DNA from: Dipteris shenzhenensis
Lineage: Eukaryota > Polypodiophyta > Polypodiopsida > Gleicheniales
Assembly: GCA_047967505.1 (NCBI GenBank)
Contig: CM106538.1
Strand: one strand, 5' to 3'
Length of the DNA: 64,000 bases
Shown: positions 32,484-41,771 of the stretch, piece after piece
How the letters are laid out: every line of letters starts with the position of its first letter
Position numbering within the stretch: the first letter of the stretch is position 1
The notes under the pieces: generated by a model
Told to the model about the DNA's origin: nothing
The model's database searches: none
Seen by the model: only the letters and a program-made list of their open reading frames with translations
Made by a program: the position numbers and the translations under genes

Positions 32484-33265
32484 AAAATAACTGAAAGACT
32501 TCTAAAATATGAGCACTTGATGTAGCAAAGACTAGTGACCAATATTCAATCAATGATGCTTCTTCTTACATGCTTCATAGAAGTGACTAAAATGAATACT
32601 TTCCAATCAAAACCAGGTCTAGCAATTCAAAACAAAACTGAAGCCACACTTGTACTGAAGTTATTGAAAGATTCAAAAAACCAGAAATGCTAGAGTAGCA
32701 TTTTATGTAGCATCATCTTCAAAAACTTGTCCAAAACTGTCAAAACTAAAAGGCTGAACTTGGAGGGCTTGTAGCTCACTCTTCAAAGCAAGGAAAAGAA
32801 GAAAGCTCATATATCAGAGAGGGTCCAGCATAGAGGTTGGACGAAATGGTGCGCACTTTTGCCTGGGAGAGTTGCTACAGACTGAACCTGAGTTTTGACG
32901 ATTTCTCCCTCGTTACTAAACCAAATGAGCTGAAAAATGGCTCAAAATATTCGTCTTAAGGCGCCCATCTACTCCTAAGAGGGCCCAGGCAATGGCGGAG
33001 CAGGCAGGGAGTATTGAGCAATAGAAGAAATGGCAAAAAATGCACTGTTTGGGGAATGGCAGCCACCACAGACGTTTTTTCTTCAATTGCTTGCAGGTGG
33101 AAGTTTGCCCATACTAGAGGAGTTTCCAGCTTAGAGGGTTTGGGCAATGGTCGTTTGTAGGTGGAGAACCAAGCTCTCAAAGATTTTGGGAAGAAAGAGG
33201 AAAATGGAGAAGAAGATGAAGAAGAAGAAGATGATGTGGCAGAAATGGGCTCAAGGGGGATCAAA
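32484..33265 (-). other. Leader of gag-only element, non-coding
   Basis: About 780 bp between the primer site and gag. No convincing ORF; minor frames around 32956-33315 are serine-rich and unsupported. It contains a GAAGAAGATGAAGAAG purine tract (33210-33235). Long leaders are usual in non-autonomous LTR elements and may carry packaging signals (inference). Confidence 0.55.
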
Positions 33266-33279
33266 GGGCTCTGATACCA
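33266..33279 (-). other. Primer binding site, initiator tRNA-Met
   Basis: On the minus strand TGGTATCAGAGCCC lies directly after the LTR end CTTACCAACA; TGGTATCAGAGC is the standard complement of plant initiator tRNA-Met used by most copia elements. Fixes the element's orientation as minus. Confidence 0.93.
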
Positions 33280-33577
33280 TGTTGGTAAGTTGAAAGGAAA
33301 GGAAAGAGTGGACACGAACTCAAAATACTTGCATTACTTGCTTGTAGAATGAAGAAGAGTGAGGTCCTTAAGTAGGCACCTCATACATGCTCACTGACAT
33401 CACTGATGACTTCAAAGCTCCACAATCATCTCCTCAATCTACTCCTAGATTCTCTCAATCATCCTATGTGGCTCTTCCACCACCTAACTGTGCTTGTGGG
33501 CACCTAACTGTGCCTCTAGCACTCACACATAGAAACATAAGGTGTGCCTGAGGCATACACCTTGAGATATCCCAATA
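33280..33577 (-). repeat. 5' LTR of gag-only element
   Basis: 298 bp, the same length as the partner at 23808. The outer terminus reads TATTGGG in place of TGTTGGG, one transition in the conserved TG. About ten substitutions separate the two LTRs. Followed outward by the GGGGA duplication and LINE ORF1. Confidence 0.93.
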
Positions 33578-33582
33578 GGGGA

Positions 33583-33765
33583 GTAGCCAATGACCCTCCC
33601 ATAAACTGATGTCTGGGAGAAGTCCGTGGTGGCCTGCTTCACCAAGGAGACCTGGTGCTCTGTCAATGTGATGTGATAGGCTGATGGAGGGGGGGGTCCG
33701 TTTGGGCCACCAGTTTCGAGCACGTAGCCACCATACCGCTTGACTAACTGCGAACTCCCAAGGTG
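33583..33765 (-). pseudogene. LINE ORF1, N-terminal piece
   Basis: Minus-strand frame reading KRYGGYVLETGGPNG, then a proline run and the segment SVYGRVIGYSP, which ends at the GGGGA duplication. The other side of the nested element resumes with SRVDIRDWL, giving an uninterrupted ORF1 across the insertion point. No clear ATG is visible, so the start is uncertain. Confidence 0.75.
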
Positions 33766-34378
33766 GGGAAGGAAAAGGAAAAGGAAGGGGGGAGGAATGG
33801 GAAGCGAAGCGAAGCGAGAAAAAAAAAAATAAATAAATAAAAAATAATAATAATAAAAATAATTAAAAAAATAATAATAAATAAAAAAATCTGGTGAGGT
33901 GAGGTGAGGTGAGGTGAGGGTGGGGTGAGGTGAGTGGAGTGGAGATCGGGTGAGGTGAGTGGAGAGGGGGTGAGGTGAGCGGAGAGGGTGGGGGGGTGGA
34001 GCAGAGCGGGTGAGGCGGGTGGGTTAGGTGAGCGGAGCGATGGTGAGGTGAGCGAGCGGGTGGGTGGCAAGGCACGAGGAGCGGAGCGGGATAAGGCGGG
34101 GTGGGGTGGGTGAGTGGAGCGGAGTGGCGAGGAGTGAGGCAGGGTGGGGTGAAGGAGCATGGCGAGGAGAGGGGGGGAGCGACAAGCAGAGGAGCGATGA
34201 GGAGAGGGGGAGGGGGAGCGTGGCGGAGAGGAGGAAGAGCGTGGCGGAGAGGGGGTGGCTAGCTGCACGGCAACAGCTAGCGGAGGGAGAGGGAGGCGCC
34301 ATGCAAAAAGCGAGGGGTGGTAGACGGGGTGCGACGGGGAGGGAGGGAGCTCGCAGGAGCACCAACTAGATTTCTTGG
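33766..34378 (-). repeat. LINE 5' region: simple-sequence tracts
   Basis: In plus-strand terms: an A/T tract of AAT/AATAAAT units (33815-33890), then a GAGGTGAGGTGAGG minisatellite (33890-34060), then GGAGCGGAGCGG-rich sequence to about 34330 containing two GGCGGAGAGG..GTGGCGGAGAGG copies. The long ORFs in both directions are compositional artefacts. Position directly upstream of ORF1 suggests the LINE 5' UTR. Confidence 0.6.
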
Positions 34379-34439
34379 GAGCTCTCTCTTCTTTTGAGCA
34401 ATTGCAAAAAAGCAATATGAATCAGAGCAGTAAAGTAAA

Positions 34440-35856
34440 CTAATAGCAATGCTTAATGAGACTAGGATAAATCAGATGGTGTACCTTTTTGTTGTTGTAG
34501 ATAAATAAAAAGTCGTTTGAAATAGAACCTTCTGTCTCAAACAGAATGTCATTGCACAATTGAGCTAGGCAACATTCTCTTAATGAGATATTGACTAGCA
34601 CATCACCATTCTCTACAACATCAATATCAAGAAGTTTATTTTCTGCACCAAAAGAATCTTCATCTTGATCCATTGGGACTAGTTTTGTGCCTAGCATTCG
34701 ACTGCGCTTGTAATAAAAAGAGAAAATAAAATTTGGTGATGCAACCATGTACTTCAGTTGCATAGAAGGTTGGACAACCTCACAAAACATTGAATTACAT
34801 GTCTTCTTATCCCAACCTTTATCCAAAAATTATGGCATGCATGCCGAACTTGTTGCTTTAATTGTGAACATTGTTTTTGAAACCTTCACTGGAAAGGTAT
34901 TAAACAAGTCCACAAAAATTGTGAGAGGCATGCCTAAAGAAATTTTTATTATCCTTGTGCCAATATTGGGCCTTAGAGCTTTCTGTACTTCTTTGAAAAG
35001 CTTGGCCCTATATGCCTCTGTAACACTAGAATGTGGGTGAGGCCAATCCACTGAATTCCATGTCAGAAGGTCTTGTTTTATTAACGCACCATGTGTGTTA
35101 GCATTGTCCAGCAACTGATAAAAATGATCAGTAAAAAATATACCCGATTGAGCTAGCTCTGTTGCACATCGACCTTGGTATTGTTGTTCTCCTATCGATC
35201 CATGCAGAACATCTATAAATCCTAGAATACAATCGATGTTTTGCCATGTCTCATACGATGAAGGATATAAATCTGAAATAAAACAACACAAGTATGTCAA
35301 TAAGCAAAGAGAGAAAGCTTCATCTTAAAAATCCATACACCTCGTAAAGAAAAAAACCACAATAGAAAAATATACAATTAGGCCTGTGTTGTAGAAGATC
35401 TTTTGGATAGTCTCACAAGACAAGTTCTTTATGCATGTACACGTGCTGAATCAAAACTTCTTTCATAGATATCTTCCCTCTGGTGATTTTAAAATCTCGT
35501 ACTCTTCCCTTCCATGACGCCAAGAAAATGTTTTTTGTCTGGGGTCTTTTTCTTTTGCTAGGTTGCATGAGCACCCATGCTCCTTTCGAAACACTAAACC
35601 TTTCCCAAGTTCCTTCCGTTTTGACTGTACTTGAATTCTCTACCGACGAAATAGAAGAAGCAAGTCGACGGGGTAAGGATATGTGGTATAATTCTACCTT
35701 CATAGCATTATCATCCACAGAGCGTCTTCCACAAGAATGGCCATGGTTTTTATTCACCATGGAGATTTTTTGAATCTGTAACAATAGCAAAGTAATGTAA
35801 ATAAGATAACAAATTGAAGTTTCAAGAAAGAGAAAGGGCAGACAGACAGTTGACAA
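34440..35856 (-). pseudogene. Unidentified two-exon gene
   Basis: Upstream exon about 35856-35413: a leading hydrophobic stretch, then KNHGHSCGRRSVDD, WERFSVSKGAWVLMQPSKRKR and WKGRVRDFKITRGKISMKEV. Downstream exon about 35287-34440: SSYETWQNIDCILGFIDVLH, FFTDHFYQLLDNANTHG, TWNSVDWPHPHSS, KISLGMPLTIFVDLF, then one in-frame TAA (about 34828) and a further 128 codons. The near-continuous frames suggest a once-real protein. I recognise no family. It lies between the LINE and a CATTAGG-family terminus at 36247 and reads away from it, so it may be that transposon's gene; a host gene fragment is the alternative. Confidence 0.45.
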
Positions 35857-36109
35857 GAAACATCTTACTCTACGCCAAACAGGATCAAGGGAGCAGTTTT
35901 GGAAAAGAAGAAGCTACTACACAATGAGGCAGTGGTGTAGAATGGTAGACCTTTCAAAGGAAAGGCGGCACAACATTTCAAAGTTCAAAGGAAGGTGGAA
36001 TCGGGAAGGCCCTTGTCAGATAAAATGTCAGTTTAGATTCTATCTTCTTGTCCAAAGATCTTGTGAGAATAAAAAACCAATCTCCACATTCATGTAGCAC
36101 GCTTGTACC

Positions 36110-36247
36110 TACATAAAGTATTGTTTCTTTTTTCTATTTTCTCTTATTTTCATGAATTTCCAACGTTACGTTGGCCCTCTATTGATTGGTTGAGAGCTTA
36201 TTTTTCCAAATTGTAAAAGGCCCCAAAATGAGCTCCCTTTTTTCCTA
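36110..36247 (-). repeat. Terminus of a CATTAGG-family transposon
   Basis: On the minus strand this starts CATTAGGAAAAAAGGGAG and matches the first about 135 bp of the element at 51366, including AAGCTCTCAACC, GGGCCAAC(G/A)TAACGTTG and the A-rich part beyond. Its body must lie at lower coordinates. It truncates the CACTA-1 transposase at 36248, so it inserted into that element. No matching opposite end is visible before the LINE. Confidence 0.75.
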
Positions 36248-37600
36248 ATGTCTTGTGGAGAGGATCTATGTTGCTTTCAAAAGGATAACTTTTCCTGAAG
36301 CACGCACTTGGGGCCACAAACGAGACATCCTATTCATAGCATGCAAGTCTTCTCGGACTCCTCTCAAGTCTTTGGGACCAACCAAGTGTGCCCAAATAGT
36401 AGCCCCCACATTCTTGAAGATATGCATGGGATCCAAGAGATGATTGATTTGTAACTGACCCCAATAAGGAAGCTCATGAAAGATCGATAGCCTCTTAATA
36501 TCATGAGGAGGTTCCTCTCCATTCACCCTCCAAACCTGAATCCAGTCACTTGCCTTCAAATATGGTGGTGGTGGATCAAGTTGACCTCCACGCGCGAGAT
36601 GGTCCAACGAAAGGTATCAAGAATGACCTTCATAAACATTTTTCCTCATATGTTTGGAGTATCGTGCAAGCGATTTCAAACCCAGTCCACAAACAGCACA
36701 AGCATGGTACCCACTTGTAACAAGTCCTACACACGTGCATGAATGTGTTAGTATAAGACATGCATGCAAAAGAGAGTCATAAAAGCATAATCCTATATTA
36801 TATATGTAAAGGCACAACCACGTACCTACCCACTCTCCATATCCTGGGTAGTCATGCATGGTCTACATCAAGATACCCCTGACCAAAATATCATTGGCAT
36901 GTCTAGGAGCTCTAGAAATATCATAGACCTACACTCCTCTCCATAAGATCTGTAATTCCTCTATCAAAGGTGCCATGTACACGTCCATATTTTTGGCCTT
37001 GTACTTCCTTGGCACAAGTAGTGCAAGCATGAGGTGTCCCTTCTTTATTGTTAGCCATGGTGGGATATTGTAATTCACCAAGAATATGGGCCACGTCGAC
37101 CAAGATGTCGAGCGTAAGCCAAAAGGATTCACATCGAGCCCAAGATGTAAGTTGCGTGACTCCCTTGCAAAGTCTGGCCACTGATTGTCTATGTGCTTCC
37201 AAGCTGCACAATCTGCGGGAATCCTCAATGTGTCATCAGTGGACCGATGAGATGCATGCCAAGTTATCAACTCTGCTATGAATTTGCATCAGAACATGTG
37301 CTATATTCTTGCAATGATGGGCAAGTGTCTCAAGACCTTTACCGGTATCTGCTCACCCTGCAAGTCATCTCTATATCGTTGTTCCCCACACTTTGGACAA
37401 CTAGCCAAATCTCCATATTCACGACGACGAAAGAGTATACAGTCATTATGGCAAGCATGGATGGTATCATAATCCATACCCACCATTGTTAGCATCTTCT
37501 TCACTTCATCTCTTGATGCGGGCATGGTATTTGGTGCAGGCAACATCTTCTGAAGCAACCTATCACAAGTCAAACATACATAGGCTTTGAATAATGATGA
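36248..37600 (-). pseudogene. CACTA-1 TNP2-type transposase, 3' truncated
   Basis: Exons read downward. 37573-37280: KMLPAPNTMPASRDEVKKML, IHACHNDCILFRR, CPKCGEQRY, KVLRHLPI. 37270-36835: WPDFARESRNLHLGLDVNPFG, IPPWLTIKKGHLMLALLVP, MDVYMAPLIEELQILW, TMHDYPGYGEW, ending at a donor GTACG. 36731-36266: TSGYHACAVCG, ARYSKHMRKNVYEGH, LSIFHELPYWGQLQINHLLD, PMHIFKNVGATIW. These are the successive blocks of plant En/Spm (CACTA) TNP2 transposases. Two in-frame TAG codons lie near 36890-36950 and another stop follows YEGHS. The C-terminal part is missing beyond 36248 because a CATTAGG element cuts it. Transposase would cut at the element's CACTA ends; inactive here. Confidence 0.85.
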
Positions 37601-37839
37601 TTTTCAAACATACATGATGATTCTCACCTCTCTTTTCCCCTTTTCTTTCTCTTTTTCCCTCTTTCAAAGCAACAAAGAAGTCATGTCACTGATCCTACAG
37701 CTTAGAATACCTATAAGACATTGAGCAAGCTTAGAATCCTACAGCCTAACATTGACCAAACATTTATAGACTCCTGCATTTTTGAATTAGAGTGACAAAA
37801 GTCTGTATTTGTTTGCTCAATGGTAGGCTATTGAAGCTT

Positions 37840-38160
37840 CATGTGGGGAAAAAGAGAGAAGGAAAGAGAGAAGAAAAGAGAGGAAAAGACAGGAGAAAAA
37901 AGATAGAAAAAGAGAGGAGAAAAAGGAGAAAAGAGAGGACAAAAAGAGAGGAGATAAGAGAGAAAAAGAGAGAGTGAAAAGAGAAAAAGTGGGGATAAAA
38001 GAGAGAAGAAAAGAAAAGGAAAGAGAGGAGAAAAGAGAGGAAAATAGAGGAAAATAGAGGAGAAAAAAGAGAGAAAAAAAGAGGAGATAAGAGAAAAAAA
38101 GAGAGGAGAAAAGAGGCGAAAAGAGAGGATAAAAGAGAGAAGGATAAAAGAGAGTCACAT
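37840..38160 (+). repeat. Purine tract (GAGAAAAG)n
   Basis: About 310 bp of almost uninterrupted A/G made of irregular AGAGAGGAGAAAAG units. ORFs on either strand through it (Lys/Arg/Glu or Phe/Leu/Ser) are artefacts. It lies between the divergent transposase and accessory genes of CACTA-1. Confidence 0.9.
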
Positions 38161-38912
38161 TACATGAAAGAGTGCATGGGGGTCCTCTTGAAGCATCGTA
38201 GGTCAACCTTGCATACTTCCATCGCAAAGGGGAAGGCTAAACCCACCTGGGCAGACAAAGCTGATTGGAAGTTTTTTAAAAAGTATACAGGGACCATCTC
38301 AAACTGTTCGAGGGTCAGAGGAGGGCTGCAAGGAGACAGCTGGACTCCGTAGGTACTTTGCACTTTGGTGCAGGCGGACCGTTGGCATTCGAGGCAACTG
38401 TGGTAAGTTTACTTCGTCTCATTTAATGTATTGTTCTATTTGTCTTGTTACATATTGCATGCACTTTATCTAACTCTCGTAAATTGGGCCCACAGCAAGC
38501 TACGATGGGTCGCCTTCCTACAGACAAAGAGACGAGGCATGCGTTTTGCATAGGAACAAAGCCATGGTTTATTCAGCAGGAGGCACTGGGAGCGATGTGT
38601 TCGATTAGGCTGAGGTGGCTGCTCACACAGTATAAGTCTATTCCTACTTGTAATCTCACTTTTTAAACTGCTTTATTCTTTAAGTTCCAATCTAATTTCC
38701 AATTAATATGGTTTCACTTTTAGAATCAAAGCTCGAACTTCCCATCAGCAGAGGTGAGCAGTGATGATGAGGGATTAGGCTTACACGGCTTCGACATGGG
38801 CTAGGGATCAAGCGCAGCTCATGAGGGCCAAGGATCAGGTGCATCTCATGAGGGCTAGGGATCAGGCCAGTGCAACGAGGATGCAGATGACGATTCGGAT
38901 GAGCATTAGTAG
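38160..38912 (+). pseudogene. CACTA-1 accessory gene, divergent from TNP2
   Basis: Three coding blocks on plus: 38160-38351 (CMGVLLKHRRSTLHTSIAKG, ADKADWKFFKKYTGT); 38490-38640 (ATMGRLPTDKETRHAFCIGT, EALGAMCSIRLRWLLTQ); and, after a TTTTAG acceptor at about 38723, an acidic C-terminus SSNFPSAEVSSDDEGLGLHG, HEGQGSGASHEG, NEDADDDSDEH before a TAG. Two TAG codons in the last block both stand where the surrounding GQG repeats predict CAG (Gln). The corresponding gene of CACTA-2 (59275-60690, opposite strand) also ends in an acidic exon. The family is not identified; a Transposase_24-like partner protein is possible. Confidence 0.55.
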
Positions 38913-39224
38913 TAGTAGTAGTATTAGTAGTAGTTTGCATATACTTCACCATGTATATGCTTTTGTATATCGGCTCGTTTGATCAATTTTGTATCACCCT
39001 TTTCGAAAGGGTAATTTTGTAACAAACAATGTTATATATCTTCGACATGTATATGCTTCTCTCGCTCGATTCATTTGAGAGATTTTGTATGACCCTTTCC
39101 ACAAGAAAAATTTTGTAAACAAAAACATTCTTTTGTAATTACTAAATGAAAAATATTGGTGGGGCAAAATAGGGCTTGCTGTGGCCCTGTTTAGCTCCAC
39201 TAATGTTTTCTTTAAGCTTCTGTT

Positions 39225-39401
39225 ATTCGTCGCTATATGGCGATGTTTACCAGTGTTGCTATATAGCGACGTTATATAGCGATCATTCTTTGTCGATGCT
39301 TATAGTGACATAAATACCGACCTTTGCGCCCATCAAAAAAAAATGTTTTACTATAAAAAAGGTCGGTGTTTTCATCGGAAAAGGACCTATGCCTTGTAGT
39401 G
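39225..39401 (-). repeat. CACTA-1 terminus with subterminal repeats
   Basis: On the minus strand the end reads CACTACAAGGCATAGGTCC, the canonical CACTA-superfamily terminus, ending at plus position 39401. Inside it are short repeats CTATATAGCGAC, CTATATGGCGAT and TATATAGCGATC, and a pair of GGTCGGT/ACCGACC. Such subterminal repeats bind the element's own protein in En/Spm. The other terminus is not visible: the element is truncated at 36247. Confidence 0.75.
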
Positions 39402-40899
39402 TTTCCTCTTATCTACACTTTTCTTCATCCTTCTAGCAATTTTGATTTAGACTTTCCTCCATCCCTACACCATATCCTTATCTGCATAACTACCATCATC
39501 TCCCCTCCCTCTTACTGCACATGTGCAAGAGCCACAGACAAGTCACCAGGCCTAGGCATGGATAGAAAAATCCTAGGTATTCATATATCCCACTTTGGAA
39601 TCTGCTATATTTGCAAGCAGTAGTGTTTTATTGATCTGTAATTATCTAGACCTGACTTTTCCTTAGATCCCAGTCCTTGCTCCATAGAGGATAATAATAT
39701 TTTCCAAAAAACATGATTTGAGGCCCTCTTTGCATAAAAACACCCTATATCACATTTATGTACAAAACATGCTATGTGTGCTAGTATTTGATAAAAAACG
39801 CGATTTGGAGCAGTTTTCTTGAACAAACATGAATGTCGCATTTTTGAGCAAATTATTCTACAAGAGTCTATAGAATGTTTGAGAAAGACCAGTTTACAAA
39901 AGGTACTAAGCTTATTAGTATGCAGATAACAAGAGCTTTATGGGTGACTGCTTGATGGTTGTCATCTTGATGGATCTTGAGCTATAGTGGGTCAGTGTGA
40001 TAGAGCTGGTGAGGTTGTGGGTAATAGTTTAATGGGTGTCAGGTTGATAGGTTGAGTTAGAGCTGTAGTGGGTCTGGATGATGGAGCTTGAGCTATAGTG
40101 GGTTAGTGTGATAGAGCTATTGAGGATTTGGGTGACAGTTTGATGGGTGTCAGCTTGGTTGGTTGAGATAGAGCTATAGTGGGTTTGGGTGATGGAGTTG
40201 GAGCTGTATTGGGTCAATGTTACAGAGTTGTTGAGGTTGGATAGCACAAGCCTATAGGGATGAAGATGAAACTCAAGATGGAGATGACAAGGGAAATGAT
40301 TAAGTCTGGTAGCTTGGTCTAAAAATAGGTGCATGCAATCACTAGATACTTAACTCACTAGTACCTTGAAGACCATTTTTGGCATGTGTGGCTGACAAGT
40401 GTGACTTGCATAGATGCATGTGCCATCCCCTCTTATCTTCACTTTTATCCATCCATTCAACAGTTTCGAATCTTCATCTTCTTCCTCATCTTCATCTGGA
40501 CAACACATTAGACCTTGTCTTGTCTCCCACCATCATCCCCACTTACCTACACTTGTGCAAAAGACATGGAGAGAAAGGATATAGTACTTAAATACACCAC
40601 ACTCTGGATCTGCCTTTCCAAGTATCTTCTTGATCTATCTAATTCTACTTCATCAGATATTAGCCATTTGCTTCATCTTTTGAATGATCAAGACAACTAT
40701 CTTGAAGATTTACCTAAATTTGTATGGACCTAATGAGCCTTCTTTAGCTTAGGATTACCCCATATTGCATTTATGAGATAATTCGTCACTACTGCTCGAA
40801 GTTTTTTTGCATCAATAGAATTTTTTACTAGAAAACACGATTTCAGTGTATTTAACTAGAAAGACAGTCATATTGCATTTTTCTACAAACTTTCAAAGA
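39402..40899 (+). repeat. Non-coding stretch with a 111-bp tandem repeat
   Basis: About 1.5 kb without a supportable gene. From 39979 to about 40245 there are 2.4 copies of a 111-bp unit beginning GAGCTATAGTGGGT and containing GTGTGATAGAGCT and GATGGGTGTCAG. The flanks look like an old divergent duplication: 39400-39850 and 40425-40900 share a CTCTTATCT..CACTTTT..CATCC block, a CATCATC..CC..CTTAC..CAC(A/T)TGTGCAA block and a run with AAAACACGATTT/AAAACGCGATTT. Confidence 0.6.
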
Positions 40900-41612
40900 G
40901 GAGCTAACTATCTAGATGATGCAGATGATGCAGCAAGACCTGTCAGAAAGACCATTGACCTCTCAGCTTACGCTATAAGGGAGGAGGAATCTCCTAGTAA
41001 GAATTTATTTATGAGTCCTTCTGTTTCTTTTTAGCTATATGTGCAAGACTCAATTTTAATTTTGTATGATGCAGTTAAGAGAAGAAAGCCCAATGACAAG
41101 GGTTCAAATAAAGGTGGACAGTCAGTTGCTGAGGGAAAGGAGAACGAGGAAAAGAAGTCACCCCAACTACAGCTCTTTCAATTTCTACAAAAGTCAAAAT
41201 GCCAAATGCACTATCACAAATACCATGAGACGTTCAATAAGGAGATGAATTTGCAGTCTCTTCTGACACAGCACAAGGATTTTCTTGGAGAGGTGTATGA
41301 ATCCTTCCACAAGCTGATAATTGAATGATCAAAAGCTGTCTCAATAATAAGAATTTTTTACGTATCAAGGACATTGCTGCAAATGACAGGATGAGGTATC
41401 CAAATGCACAAGTTGTTTAACAGTTTTAAAGACTGCCACAAGGGAATCTGCACTGTATACAAGGACAATTGTAGGATACTTGAAGAGTCACTTGCATTTG
41501 CAATGTATGTACACTATGATGATGGATCAATTGAGGACACAAAGGATGAGAGTGCTCTCAACGGAAGCAAGAACGGAAGAAGGAGAGAGAGAGAGACAGA
41601 GAGCCACACAAG
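40900..41612 (+). pseudogene. Plus-strand gene of the CATTAGG-type element, upstream exons
   Basis: Coding-like blocks: KTIDLSAYAIREEESPSKN; then LYDAVKRRKPNDKGSNKGG, SPQLQLFQFLQKSKCQMHYH, LTQHKDFLGEVYESFHKLI ending in TGA 41326; then MHKLFNSFKDCHKGICTVYK, DNCRILEESLAFAMYVHYDD, GSIEDTKDESALNG. They look like worn exons of one protein that is cut at 41614 by copia-2; a likely continuation is at 46606-47232 and, inverted, 46163-46501. I do not recognise the family. Confidence 0.4.
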
Positions 41613-41614
41613 TT

Positions 41615-41718
41615 TGGTGGGTGCAGAACCACCCTAATCTTCTTTTTCATTCATTTCTATATGTGTTTGAGTATTGTACATAACTGGAGTAAAGGCACAG
41701 TGACCTTTAACCCCCACA
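41615..41718 (-). repeat. Copia-2 3' LTR, 104 bp
   Basis: Minus-strand sequence TGTGGGGGTTAAAGGTCACT to CTGCACCCACCA, with TG/CA ends. The partner at 46502 begins and ends at the same bases, which defines the length; outside these points the two diverge completely. It contains TACAATACTCAAACACATATA. Confidence 0.78.
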
Positions 41719-41771
41719 ACCTCCCACTTAAAGGACAATATGCCTTTAAGGGAGAATAACTAGTGAGCATA

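Larger units (their letters stand above)
23808..33577 (-). mobile_element. Gag-only copia-type LTR element in the LINE
   Basis: LTRs of exactly 298 bp (23808-24105 and 33280-33577), an initiator tRNA-Met primer site directly inside the 5' LTR, a polypurine tract directly inside the 3' LTR, and a GGGGA target duplication (23803-23807 and 33578-33582). About ten LTR differences (near 3%). Its only gene is a copia-type gag, followed by about 370 bp of non-coding DNA and the polypurine tract; protease, integrase and RT are absent. Without the nested gypsy-2 it would be about 2.6 kb, resembling the non-autonomous TR-GAG class described in plants. It would need proteins from a relative to move. Confidence 0.9.
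18836..34378 (-). mobile_element. L1-type LINE interrupted by a copia-type element
   Basis: Minus-strand non-LTR retrotransposon. In its own order: a low-complexity 5' region (34378-33766), ORF1 (33765-33583, then 23802-about 22266) and ORF2 (about 22074-18864). The gag-only copia element 23808-33577 sits inside ORF1, flanked by GGGGA on both sides, and the ORF1 frame continues across the junction. ORF2 ends at TAG 18864-18866 and the element is cut about 30 bp later against the satellite array; I see no poly(A) tail and no target duplication. Multiple frameshifts make it inactive. The 5' limit is approximate. Confidence 0.85.

Noticed and set aside
33744-34415. 223-codon minus-strand ORF and shorter companions
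   Set aside because: Simple-sequence tracts of GGTGA and AAT units; low-complexity Ser/Pro/Leu protein ending in an Ile/Phe run. Better explained as the LINE 5' region.
37817-38227. 136-codon minus ORF of Phe/Leu/Ser and plus ORF of Lys/Arg/Glu
   Set aside because: Both are translations of an A/G tract.
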